NCBI GenBank assembly: GCA_010093605.1
Contig: MU004197.1
Span: 1,054,001 to 1,118,000 of the forward strand
Origin: Lophium mytilinum
Taxonomy: Eukaryota > Ascomycota > Dothideomycetes > Mytilinidiales > Mytilinidiaceae
Direction: 5' to 3'
DNA length: 64,000 nt
A model generated the notes under the pieces. It saw only the letters and a list, made by a program, of their open reading frames with translations. It was not told the DNA's origin and searched no databases. Made by a program: the position numbers and the translations under genes. Positions 9,868 to 19,625 of the stretch are shown here, in pieces. The stretch's first letter is position 1, and each line of letters begins with the position of its first letter.

Positions 9868-11058
9868 TCACAGCCCTCCCAGCCCTAACCCCTCCTTCAA
9901 ACAATTGTACGTATAGTTCCCATTCCCATATCCCACAAAATTCAACTCCGGCCACTTCTTCTCCGGCCCATCCAAAACCGCCTCCTTCTCCCCCATCAAC
10001 TTGTCAAAGAAGGCCGTCACCACAGCCCTCACAATCTGAACCATCCTCGTCCCATCAATCGTGCCCACCTCTGGCTGGTCGTTCTTCCCCAATCCCTTCC
10101 AGATCGCTGCATCACTGAAGTCCAAATGCAGCGCAGCATCCACCGTAACCTCTCTCCACCAACCCGTCTGCGCCTTCGGGAAGATGCCCCACGTGCCCTC
10201 GTTTTCGGGCGTGTGGTCCTGCTGGCCGAACATCATCACGTTGCGTTTCTCGTCTGGTACGCCGACGGTGGTGTTGGCCGGGTCGCCGGTGAGGAGGCCG
10301 TCCATGTTGATGCCGGCCATCACCGACGGTAGTTGCAGCATAGCACCCAGCGCCGATGCGCCGCCCAGGGAGTGCCCGAAGACAGCAAAGTGGGTGGCGT
10401 TGAAGGGCGCATTGAGCTGGCTTGTGAGAGTCGGGAAGTAGTCTATTAACGCGGCAAAGTCCTTGATCCGCATTTCGTAAATTGCGTTGAAGAGTTCTAG
10501 GGAGAAGCTGTAGACTACTGGTAGGCCGTAGATACTAGTTCCATCCGGGTACTGCAGATATGGCTGCTCGTAAGGGTGGTCTACAGCGGCGATTGTGTAG
10601 CCATGAGATGCGAGCTCGGATAGAAGAGCTGTGTACATGATTGATGGGGGACCACCTCCTCCAGGTCCGAATAACAACGTTGGATATGAGGACTCGTCGT
10701 TGTGGCCTTGAAGAAAAGGAGCATTTTGCTGCACGGATGAGGTGACGTGCTGAATGGTTCCAGCTGTGTAGTTCCAAGCACTCTCAAAAACGCTAGCAGT
10801 GGTGTTGTCAATGTAAGGCTGAGGGCCATTGGGAACACTTTTCGTCGGGTAGAAGAGCGTAATCAGAAGCGAAGTACCGATCTTGTTTGGAGCAACAGGG
10901 TCATCTTGTGTGATGTGCTCAAATACATGCTTCGAAGATCCTACTTGATATCGACCTGTTGGGGGCGGAATAGATGTTGCGGATATCCCGTGTAGCAGAC
11001 CAAGAAGGATGACAGAGCTTGAGAGCATCATGAAGGCAGGGGAAACTCGCTGTCCCAC
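9868..11058 (-). CDS. Secreted platelet-activating factor acetylhydrolase-like alpha/beta hydrolase
   Basis: 396-residue single-exon protein with an N-terminal signal peptide (hydrophobic segment SSSVILLGLLHGISA, cleavage near residue 27). It resembles plasma/intracellular type II PAF acetylhydrolases, serine esterases acting on short or oxidised sn-2 acyl chains of phospholipids. Visible catalytic elements: nucleophile elbow GHSLGG with Ser230; a following GINMDG whose Asp fits the triad acid; and ALHLDFSD, whose His fits the triad base. The oxyanion-side segment is FGPGGGGPPS. Several N-x-S/T sequons (DNTTAS, WNYTAG, NGNYTYN) fit secretion. The true substrate is unknown; fungal members are usually annotated only by family. 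No neighbour suggests a pathway. Confidence 0.85.
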   Translation of the reverse strand: MGQRVSPAFMMLSSSVILLGLLHGISATSIPPPTGRYQVGSSKHVFEHITQDDPVAPNKIGTSLLITLFYPTKSVPNGPQPYIDNTTASVFESAWNYTAGTIQHVTSSVQQNAPFLQGHNDESSYPTLLFGPGGGGPPSIMYTALLSELASHGYTIAAVDHPYEQPYLQYPDGTSIYGLPVVYSFSLELFNAIYEMRIKDFAALIDYFPTLTSQLNAPFNATHFAVFGHSLGGASALGAMLQLPSVMAGINMDGLLTGDPANTTVGVPDEKRNVMMFGQQDHTPENEGTWGIFPKAQTGWWREVTVDAALHLDFSDAAIWKGLGKNDQPEVGTIDGTRMVQIVRAVVTAFFDKLMGEKEAVLDGPEKKWPELNFVGYGNGNYTYNCLKEGLGLGGL

Positions 11059-12103
11059 GGATACCTAGTCGGAGGGAACGGCTTGTTTTATAGCGCCTTT
11101 CAGCGGAAGAAAGCGAAGCCTAAGACTATGAAGGCGTATCATCCAGTTGTGCCTCAGTGGAAGATTACCAGCATCGCGAGCAACGGAGGTATTCCTGCAT
11201 AGGTAGGTGCAACAAACAAGCTTCCGGTTAAGGTTGCAGATGCGAATTCTTCGGGATTTGCTAGGCCCTGCTAGGATATACTGGGGTTTGTAAGCCCTAA
11301 CATGCTGGAGGTGATTAGAATGGTTGATCTACAAGCATGCGGAAGTTACCTACCGGCGGCTGGCGTCAGCTTGAATAAGCCTGTTTAAGGTCACGTGAGA
11401 AAGTGATAGTAAAATTGTAAATGGTGATCTTCGATTGCGGTGATATGTGAAATATGTAAATGGTCCTTCTTTGTCGACTGCGAAGTGTGAACATACTGTG
11501 TATTTGTAGTCTCAATGCGGTACCACCATGCCTTCGTGACGAATGAAAACAGCTATATACTAGGTTAGAGAGAATCGACAGTTTGCGACTAGCACACCGA
11601 GATACTTCTAGAGTGCAGCTGATCATGAGGTTATCCATCGGCGGCCGTCTTGATGATTCCTGGATGGCCTGAAGTAGGGGACAGTCGATTACAAGCTCAC
11701 TTGAAGCTAATCCTGTTACAATCGACTACTCTAACCTTCTTATTAGAATTCCCTGATGAAGAGCGTAGTATCCATGATCAGTGAACGTTGGATGTTGTTG
11801 GTGAGACCTGCTCTTTGCAAACAGAAATATTACATTGCTACCAAAAAAACCCAGCCTGACCCCAGCAACTCCCCAACCGCGCTATCCGAGTGGAGATAGT
11901 ACATACGAAAGAAAGGAAGTATCTTTACAGTACTAGCGAGAGTGTTCCCAAAGGTTCAATAACAGTCGTACAACACTCTAGGCAGAGTTGAATTCAGAGT
12001 TAAAGTCATCCAAGGCTTCTTCCGCTGATTCCCTCCCGCCTACCCCCGGTTTAGAATGTATCGTGCTGATGATCCTGATCGAGGTGATGCGCTTGGTAGT
12101 GGC
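11059..12103. other. Intergenic: promoter of the hydrolase gene and 3' region of mtSSB
   Basis: More AT-rich than the flanks. No frame resembles a conserved protein; the longest (minus strand, 11366-11638) lacks any motif. A TCACGTGA element is at 11391-11398. Confidence 0.45.
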
Positions 12104-12840
12104 TTAACCGCTGGCTTCCCGGACCAGACCTTCCTCGTTCTCCTCGATCTGGACCCTGGGCCTGCTGAGGACATCGATTGACCCTAAGTAAAGGTCAGAA
12201 AAGGGCTTTTCCGGGGAGGTAGGGAAGTGTCAATGGGACGTCCGATGCCAAGGTAGGAAGACTCTGAAATAAGAACATACTCTGAATGAGGTTGAGGGAA
12301 GACCTCGGGTTGCCGTCTTTATCGGTGTACGACTCCATGCGCGCATCAGCGTCCACATGGACAAGAGCACTGTAGAAGAACACAAGTCAGCGCTATCCCC
12401 ATAATCCAGAATGAAGCCACTCCAATCCCTCTAAACCAATCATAGCCCACCTCTCCCCCAGCAGTTGCAGCTCATCGCACTCAAACAATCGCAATCCCCA
12501 GCACCCCAAGACCGCCCAATCCATCAAAACCGCACGCAAGAAAGAATCAGACCACTCACCCCTTAGGCAAGCTCAACAGAAACTCCTTCTGCGCCCCATC
12601 AGTGAACGCCGCAACCCTGAACCAGCTCGTCTTCTTGTTGTCCACCTTGCCATAGCTAGTCGCAACTAGGTATTTCACGATCGATCCCCCGCTCGTTTGC
12701 TGCTCCTCGGGAGCCGCGCCGAGGCGGCCGCTGATGGACATGGACGCCATTGACGCGCGGGCGGTGGAGGAGAAGGCACGCGTAGAGAGAGCGGCGGATG
12801 CGCCTGAGGCGCGCGCGGTGCGGAGTGTGGCGGCGAGCAT
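12104..12840 (-). CDS. RIM1: Mitochondrial single-stranded DNA-binding protein (Rim1 type)
   Basis: Exons: 12840-12560, 12369-12281, 12183-12104 (149 aa). It binds single-stranded mitochondrial DNA during replication, normally as a homotetramer. The first about 30 residues (MLAATLRTARASG...RAFSSTARAS) are a typical mitochondrial presequence. The OB fold follows: SISGRLGAAPEEQ, YLVATSYGKVDNKKTSWFRV, FLLSLPKGALVHVDADARME, DKDGNPRSSLNLIQRSIDVL. The two introns use GTGAGT...ACAG (190 nt) and GTATGT...TTAG (97 nt), and the joins LPKG-ALVHV and LNLIQ-RSIDVL keep the frame and the family pattern. An upstream in-frame ATG (13068) is open, but 12840 is chosen because the presequence begins there. Confidence 0.92.
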
Positions 12841-13257
12841 AGTTGCGGTAGGTCGTTGCGAGATGGACGGCGACGGTTTGCAGATGGGATAGTGGTTGAG
12901 TAACGCAGAGAGACGGTCGAGGTTGGATGGGCGAGGAGGAGTCGCGTTCTGCGCGATAGATGCGATCTTTGAAGCGGGCGATGTGCTTAGCGAGTTTGCC
13001 AGGGGTCTCAAGGGGGGTTCATCGGCCGTCAGGCCGTGCACTCTGTGGGGACGGGACGAACTAGTCACGTTATTTCAGCCTGATCCATTCCATGTGGCTT
13101 GTTTCAGCTATCTATTGTACAGAGGAACGTGGCCTATCAGATTCCTGAGAACTCCTTTTGACGGCCCTCCCAAGAAGTAGCCTTGATGACCACTAAACCC
13201 AAACTACCCATACCCTTAAGACCTGAATGACACTCGACGAGAACGTCCCCCTCTCCG
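12841..13257. other. Intergenic: mtSSB promoter and 3' end of the CBP80 gene
   Basis: About 400 bp between two minus-strand genes. The frame of mtSSB stays open upstream to 13068 but the residues look like translated leader, not protein. Nothing else is recognisable. Confidence 0.5.
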
Positions 13258-15923
13258 TCACTCAAGCTCCTCAACCGTCACGCCGTCCATCGCACCGTTA
13301 CCATTTTGAGATTCCACCTTCGGGTCAGTCTCCATTTGGACGGGCAGCAGTCTCACCCTCGCATCCACAGCCTGCTCTCCGACTACGGTCTCCTCGACCT
13401 GTGCCTTGCGGCGGAAGACAACCTGCCAGCGCTTCCCCCAGGCCTTGATCACGGCCGCATCCTCCGCGCTCAATTCGCCGTTTGTCTCTTTCTCGATAAA
13501 AGCGTCGTTGATGCCAAGAGCAACAACGTTAGCTGCGTCGTCGATGAATTTGAAATAGCTGCGCATCCCTTCTCGCTCCTTGATAAGCGTCTCGTCAATA
13601 CTGTCGATCTGCTCCTGCGTCAAGCCCTCCTGCAGCCTCGCTGCAACAATCTGGCGTACGCGGTTGGTAACTTTAGCTACCGTCTTCGCCACCATTTCGT
13701 ACGTCCAGCTCTCGGAGAGGGCCTCGCCAGCTCCGAGGTGGTCTGCCAAAGCCCACTGAATGACCGAGATCGGGGTCAGGATGGTGTAGTTGAGCAGCTT
13801 GTCTATGATGTTGATAGCGTTTCCGGGTTGGTCTTTCCAGTAGGCGACAATGCTGGCGATGATCTGGCGCCTCGCTGCTTCAGACTCTTGGCCGATGGCG
13901 AGAAGGCGCTCCTTGCAGCGGTCGACTATAGAGATTAGATGCGAAAATGAAACTGAACCAATATAACAGATGCATGTGACGAAAGCGTCGGTTGATGGTA
14001 TCAAAACATCGTCGACCCCGGCCTCGCTGGCCTTAGCGTGAATAACGTTAAGAGTTTCTTGAATCTCGGCATCAGGTGCCTTCTTTCGGATCTGGCTTTG
14101 TAGGAGTGCGCCTTCGGCAGCGTATGGAGTTCCTAAGTAGGGTTGTCAACACTTTAAATTCCAAAGAACCTTCATTAGCACTTACTGTCATCGGCATACT
14201 TGAAATCAGGCACTTCCTTCTCCTTGCCTTCGGTGATCAGATACCTGAACTCCTCTTCAATTGTCTTCTTGATGCGCTTGCCGAACGAAAGTCGAATTTC
14301 CTTGTCTATGGCGGCAATGATGAAAGCTTTCTTGGGATGTAAGTCAGAGCGAACAAGGTCCTCGACCCTAGGTCATATTAGCTTGTAGTCCGGATAAACT
14401 ATTGACAACAACTCACCATTCCTGCCATTTCCACCTGTAGTCGAAGTTGCTCAAATGGTGCGCAAACCAGTCCAGGAATCGTGAAACAAGCTCAAGATCC
14501 ATAACGTCGAGGTTACGGAACAAGAATCGAATTGCCCTACCCAAGCTCGGTGCAACAGCGCCAGGAGCTTTCTTGCAGGTCTCTGTAATGACCGAGTGAT
14601 AGTAGACAATCTTGCGTTCCGGATTCGGGAGAGTGAAGACCTGAGAGAAGATCCCATCGAGGACCATGTCCTCCGGCTTCCAAGTCGATTTGCTGCCCTC
14701 AATTTCACCAAGCCGAATCTTCTCAAACGGCATACCGCGCTTGATGAACGTTTCTGAGTGCCAGTAGCAATCCAAGTTGACCAAGAGAGTTGCGACGGCG
14801 TCCCGATTGAAGTCAAGAATGTTGATAGTATCGACAATTGTATCTCGGATGAGGGAAGCAGCGATGTCGTCCGTTTTCGGGACAGTTTCGACCTCCTGGT
14901 CAGCATATAGCGAGAAGTATGCCTCTGGGAACAATGGATTGGGACCTGCGTTAACTGGCGAGGCGATATCGAGCGAAGGGAACGGATGAAGAGCGGGTGC
15001 AGTGACCATGGCATCCTGGCCATCGACCTGTTGCGAGATGTACTTCGGGAACGGCGGTAGAATGGCGAACGCCCATCCACGTGCTTCTTCATTCCGCATC
15101 TGTCCTTGGAGAAGCCTGATGAGACTGAGATAGTGGACAGGCTTTTCATCCGTGGAACCGGTATAGGATTCCAATAGATCCTCAATGGGTAGCTTCATGG
15201 AAGCAACGATCTCGGTCTTTTTGAGAATTTCCAGAGCTTGTGGTACGATGCTGTTCTCTGCGTAACCCATGGCGTAAGGAAGAGTAAGCAAAATAATCTT
15301 GACAAGTTCGAGGCCGACAACCTGGATTCTGGTTAGCCTTGTCTTAAGAGTTGAGAAGCGCTCCAGGATCTAAGCCCACTTACATCGTTCTCATTCGCCT
15401 CCTGCAAGTCGATAGCGCAGTCAAACAGCTTGTCCAATAGCGGAATAACGCCTTCTCCCTCGAATAGCCTCTGCAAGCAAGCCAAGAATCGGACCAACAG
15501 CTTGACATCTCGCCAATGCCCAGCATTGAATGCTTCCTGCAAGCGCTCGCCCGCCCGTTGTAAGGCCTCAGTTGTAATCTCAGGGTTCGAATCGTTTCCG
15601 TAAAGGATGACCGCCGCGGCGAAGGGAATCTTGAGGGGCTGCTCGAGGACCCTGAAATCATTAGCTACCAACACATCACAGTTTCCATTCTAGTACCTCA
15701 CTCACAGTCTCACCAGCAGATCGAAGAACTCATTCTTGATCTGGACGTCATCGAAATTGTCACTCAGCAGCTTCGCGATTTCTTGCGCCTGCTGGGCGGG
15801 AACAGCTAACGGCGAGTCCGCAATCGACAGGAGATTCTCGCGCAGCTGACGGGGAACGGGAAGATAGCGATCGCGAGGCTCACGACTGCGCTTGCGCTTG
15901 CCGTTTCTGCGGTAGTCGGACAT
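13258..15923 (-). CDS. CBC1: Nuclear cap-binding complex large subunit (CBP80)
   Basis: Five exons: 15923-15706, 15651-15384, 15321-14417, 14367-14186, 14132-13258 (815 aa). With CBP20 it binds the m7G cap of nuclear transcripts and promotes splicing, 3' processing and export. The N-terminus MSDYRRNGKRKRSREPRDRY is basic and likely a nuclear localisation signal. The first MIF4G-type helical repeat region follows, with FKIP-like LEQPLKIPFAAAVILYGN. Mid-protein FLDWFAHHLSNFDYRWKWQ is a CBP80 hallmark and lies just before KAFIIAAIDKEIRLSFGKRI. The C-terminal MIF4G-like block has FVTCICYIGSVSFSHLIS and AVVLALGI-type NVVALGINDAF. All four introns (46-62 nt) have GTAAGT or GTGAGT donors and their frames add up exactly. 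A CACGTG lies at 16028-16033, about 105 bp upstream. Confidence 0.95.
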
Positions 15924-18097
15924 GATGGCGGTGGTGGAAGAGTGAGGTGTTGAGGTTCGATGCGCGTAGTCGCGTCGTCTGCAGGTGATGGAGAACCTTA
16001 GCTCGTTGGAAGCGCCAGTGAACTGCGCACGTGATGCGGCACCTGCATGTTTCACTCTGGTTAGGTTCGCTAAAACTATAGTTCCAAATGTTACTGAATT
16101 TGTCGTAGATATCTTCCTGTCGTTGTTTACGAGGCGGGCCTTTATATGCTAAAAGAAATTGGAGGCAGCGGACACAGTCCAATCTATCCGCTGACACCAT
16201 CTAATTAGAATGTTGAACTTCGCTCTTATTCAAAGTGCTGTTAGTGCTATGAGGTTCCTCACGCAGCAGTAAACAAGTGTATAGATGTCTATAATAACGC
16301 ATTGTAAAGATGTACTGGAGGACCTGAAGCAGCCAAGCAACCGTACACATTACCTGGAGACCTTCAGTTGGAACATCGGAAGTCTTGGAACAGAATCTCG
16401 AACACATATTTATGGACTGCCACCATTCTATTCCTTAGGGAACTACATTAGCTTCATTGACATGATTCTTAGCATCTAATGAATTGCAGTGCTTGGATAC
16501 AGCCCTCCCCTGCAACAGTTTGGTGCGTTTGCATGAGATCTTAGAGAGTGCGATGCGCTTGGAGGTAAGCTGTCTGATCGATTACTTCAGTTGCTTTGGT
16601 ACTAAGCCGTTCCGATCTGATATTTGATCGATGGAAGGGTCTCGAAGTGGTTATATTAGCTAGGCATTATAGTAATTCAATGGCAGCGTCAATGCCTCAC
16701 GAAGCTCTTTCCATCACTCATCCCCTAATCATAATATCACACACCACACACCACACACCACACTCACAGCGGCCCCTAAAGCAAGACTTAGAAAACTGTT
16801 TTATCACTGCCATGCTACCTAACACCACTTCGGCCTGCTAACGCAGCTGGAGCATTACTCCGACCAACACACAGCACATCGAACTCGGAGCCGTAACCAT
16901 TCTTCTCGCTTAGGCACAGTCATTTGCTGTTCCGATAGACCAACCCGTCACTCACAGTTCTTACGTTCCCCTCAGGCCGTTACGGTCATCTCACCCAACT
17001 CAAACCCAGTGGCCTCAAAAAGCACGCAGACAAGCAAAAAGGGAGTACGAAATACGCCATCAACCGATGCATTGAAAGAGCCTTACGGCTCTTTCCCCAG
17101 CACCGCCCCAAAAGCCTCCTTTGCAAAAATGGGAGATGGCCAACAGAGGGGAAACCGGAAAGTTATGCAAGATACGGACGGATGGATGGACGGGAGGCGG
17201 GACGGTTCGTTCGAGGAGGCGTTCCATGCTGATAGTGGACCGGGATTGGGATGGGACGGGAAGGAGAACAGCCACGCCTAGAAGAAGAGAGAAAGAAAAG
17301 GGGACCCGGACCAGAAGAAATCTACTTGATCATAAAGAAGACAGCCACCAGGCTAGAAGAAGAAAAGTAAAAGCAAAAACAAGGGTTGAGCATAGCACGC
17401 CCTCCTGTGCCATAATCTTGAGTTCTCCCACTCAGCCCATCAACACGCAGATAACGTCCTTACTCCAGCTACATGCTCCCAGATACCCATAATGAAGGCG
17501 ACCAAAAGTAGCGAGGTCGTCCGGGCCGGGATGGTAGAACGAGAACGACAATCCATGAACTGCAGCAGGTTGTGAAAGCCAGAAAAAGACAACACCCGAA
17601 TGTCAAGCAACGGATATTCGCAACGAACGCGCCGTCTCAAGATAGAGAGAAACATTCTGCCAGAATATCGTGTTGGTTGCCAAATATCATCGAGTTTTGC
17701 GACTCCATGACTGCCACGATGATAATCCAGGGCTCTGTCCGTCGTCCAGTCCAGGAAGGGAAGATAGTGGGAAGGAGTACATCTACGCATCTTCGGAGTT
17801 GACGTCGGGGGGATAAAGGGGGAAGAACTAGGGGTTCCAGGACAAGACATGATGAAAAGCCAATTCGATGGGAGTGGCGAGTTGAGAATCGTGTCGTTTT
17901 GAGCCGTGACAAAATACTGCAGGCAATGGCCCTTTCACGGCAATGTATGCCATCCAACAAATAGACGCCGTAAAGAGTCCCGTGGAAATCGCATCCGTCC
18001 GGCAGAGATAGCCAGGCTCCAGGGGGCGGGGGAAACGCAATGCCACGCCGTTGGAATCAAAAACAAATATCGTGACGCATGCTTTTTGGCCGGACTT
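15924..18097. other. Intergenic: CBP80 promoter and downstream region of GSK-3
   Basis: About 2.2 kb without a recognisable gene. Short frames (for example + 17009-17281 and - 17440-17850) have no domain and unbiased composition. A small 7-bp repeat (ACACCAC x3) is at 16741-16761. The right part is the probable 3' untranslated region of GSK-3. Confidence 0.45.
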
Positions 18098-19625
18098 CTA
18101 GTCCAACCGGGCCATCATTTCATCCTTCGTAAGGGGTTTGAATGAGGGCGACTCGTAATCCAGACCACGAGCTGCCAGAGCCGCGCGGACGTGGGGAGGA
18201 ACCAGCTGTCGATTCAGTTGAGGGGCGATCGATAGTTCTGCATTAAATTAGACGGTCCACTTGTAATTTTATATAGGCGACAACTTACCGTGCAGTGTGT
18301 AGTTGAAAAGCTCAGGCAAATCACGCGACGGTCCGTTGGGGTGGCGTGAATCTGGGAGTCTCGTAGTCGGGTCCCTCAACTCGTCGAAGAACGGCTGAAC
18401 CATGGCGTCGATGGCCGAGAGCCGCTGCGTGGGTGTGTACTCGAGAAGCTTCGAGATCAGGTCAATGGCACTGGGGTCGGCCTTGCGGAACACCTTTTGG
18501 CTTGTAAGCGACGTGAGGTTTTGAGTGGAGAAAAGCGGGCCTACCTTGTTGAACGGGTGCGGCTTAATCTGCGGGAACTTGTGCTCCATGTAGTTGGGAT
18601 TCATGGTCCGAATCTGATCCCGCGTGGGAGTGCCGAGGACTTTGATGATTTCCACAAGCTGATCAATGCCAGACTCACCGGGGAACAGAGGCTGTCCGAG
18701 CATCAACTCCGCCATAACACAGCCTGTAGACCAGACATCTGCAAGGTAACGAATTAGCCGAGATCCCTAAAGAAAGGCACAAAAAGTGCGAAAATGACAT
18801 ACCAATCTTGGTGGTGTAGTTTGTGGCCCCGAAGATTAGCTCTGGGGCCCTGTAATATCTCGAGCAGATGTACGAAACATTTGGCTCATTCTCCACCAGG
18901 ATCTTGGCGCTACCGAAATCGCACAGCTTCAGCACACCGGTTGCCGGGTCCAGCAGCAAGTTCTGCGGCTTGATATCCCTGTGGCAGATGCCTTGTGAGT
19001 GTATGTACGCGAGGGAGCGGAACAGCTGGTAGATATAGAGTTTGACTTCGAGGATGGGCATTACAGTCTTCAACTTGTTGAAGTAGCGGGAGGCGCGGTA
19101 GACGGTCTCAGGGACGAATTCCAGCACGAGATTGAGGTAGACTTCATCTTTCTGTGGCTGCCCAAGTTAGCAATGCCGAAGCACGGGGCCTGACGGGCGG
19201 GGACAGGACACATACCCTCTCGCCATTGTTGTAGAAGAAGGCCTTGAGCTCTACGATGTTCGGATGTCGGACGATGCGCATGATCTGCAGTTCGCGGTTC
19301 TAGGAGAGTCAGTACAGGTCGGAGAAGCGAGCAGCAGCGCGGGCAAACGCAAACGTACCTTGAAGCGCTTGTCCTGAAGGACTCGCTTGATGGCGGCGTC
19401 CTCACCACTGGGCGACAGCTTCGTCTGGAAGACGACGCCAAAGGAGCCATTGCCTACGATCTTGCACTGTGTGTAGGCGAGGTCTTTGTAGTCCCCCGTC
19501 AGTCCATCTTGGACCTTTTCGCGAATTACCTCTGCGGCTTTGTTAGCGGGGGTGCGAAGTGCCGACTGGGGCGACTCACCACCCATTCGGAGTGAAGAGA
19601 AGGCGGATGGCCGGTTCTGCGACAT
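18098..19625 (-). CDS. GSK3: Glycogen synthase kinase 3 (GSK-3/shaggy-type serine/threonine kinase)
   Basis: Seven exons: 19625-19580, 19531-19359, 19299-19216, 19151-18803, 18738-18545, 18493-18289, 18237-18098 (396 aa). Cytosolic/nuclear kinase controlling growth, development and stress responses. Kinase domain about 35-325: glycine loop VGNGSFGVV, Lys64 in AAIKRVL, catalytic HRDIKPQN (Asp160), DFG 179-181, activation-loop Tyr195 in VSYICSRYY, then [19 protein letters not shown]. The C-terminus ends MMARLD as in other filamentous ascomycetes. Intron 1 (19532-19579, 48 nt) and intron 5 (18494-18544, 51 nt) are multiples of three with no in-frame stop, so a simple ORF reading would wrongly include them. 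The splices [12 protein letters not shown] and [17 protein letters not shown] restore the family sequence. Intron 5 has an unusual AAAAG acceptor. Confidence 0.95.

Noticed and set aside
12841-13068. In-frame 76-codon N-terminal extension of mtSSB.
   Set aside because: The internal Met at 12840 begins a clear mitochondrial presequence; the extension is Ser/Pro-rich leader-like sequence.
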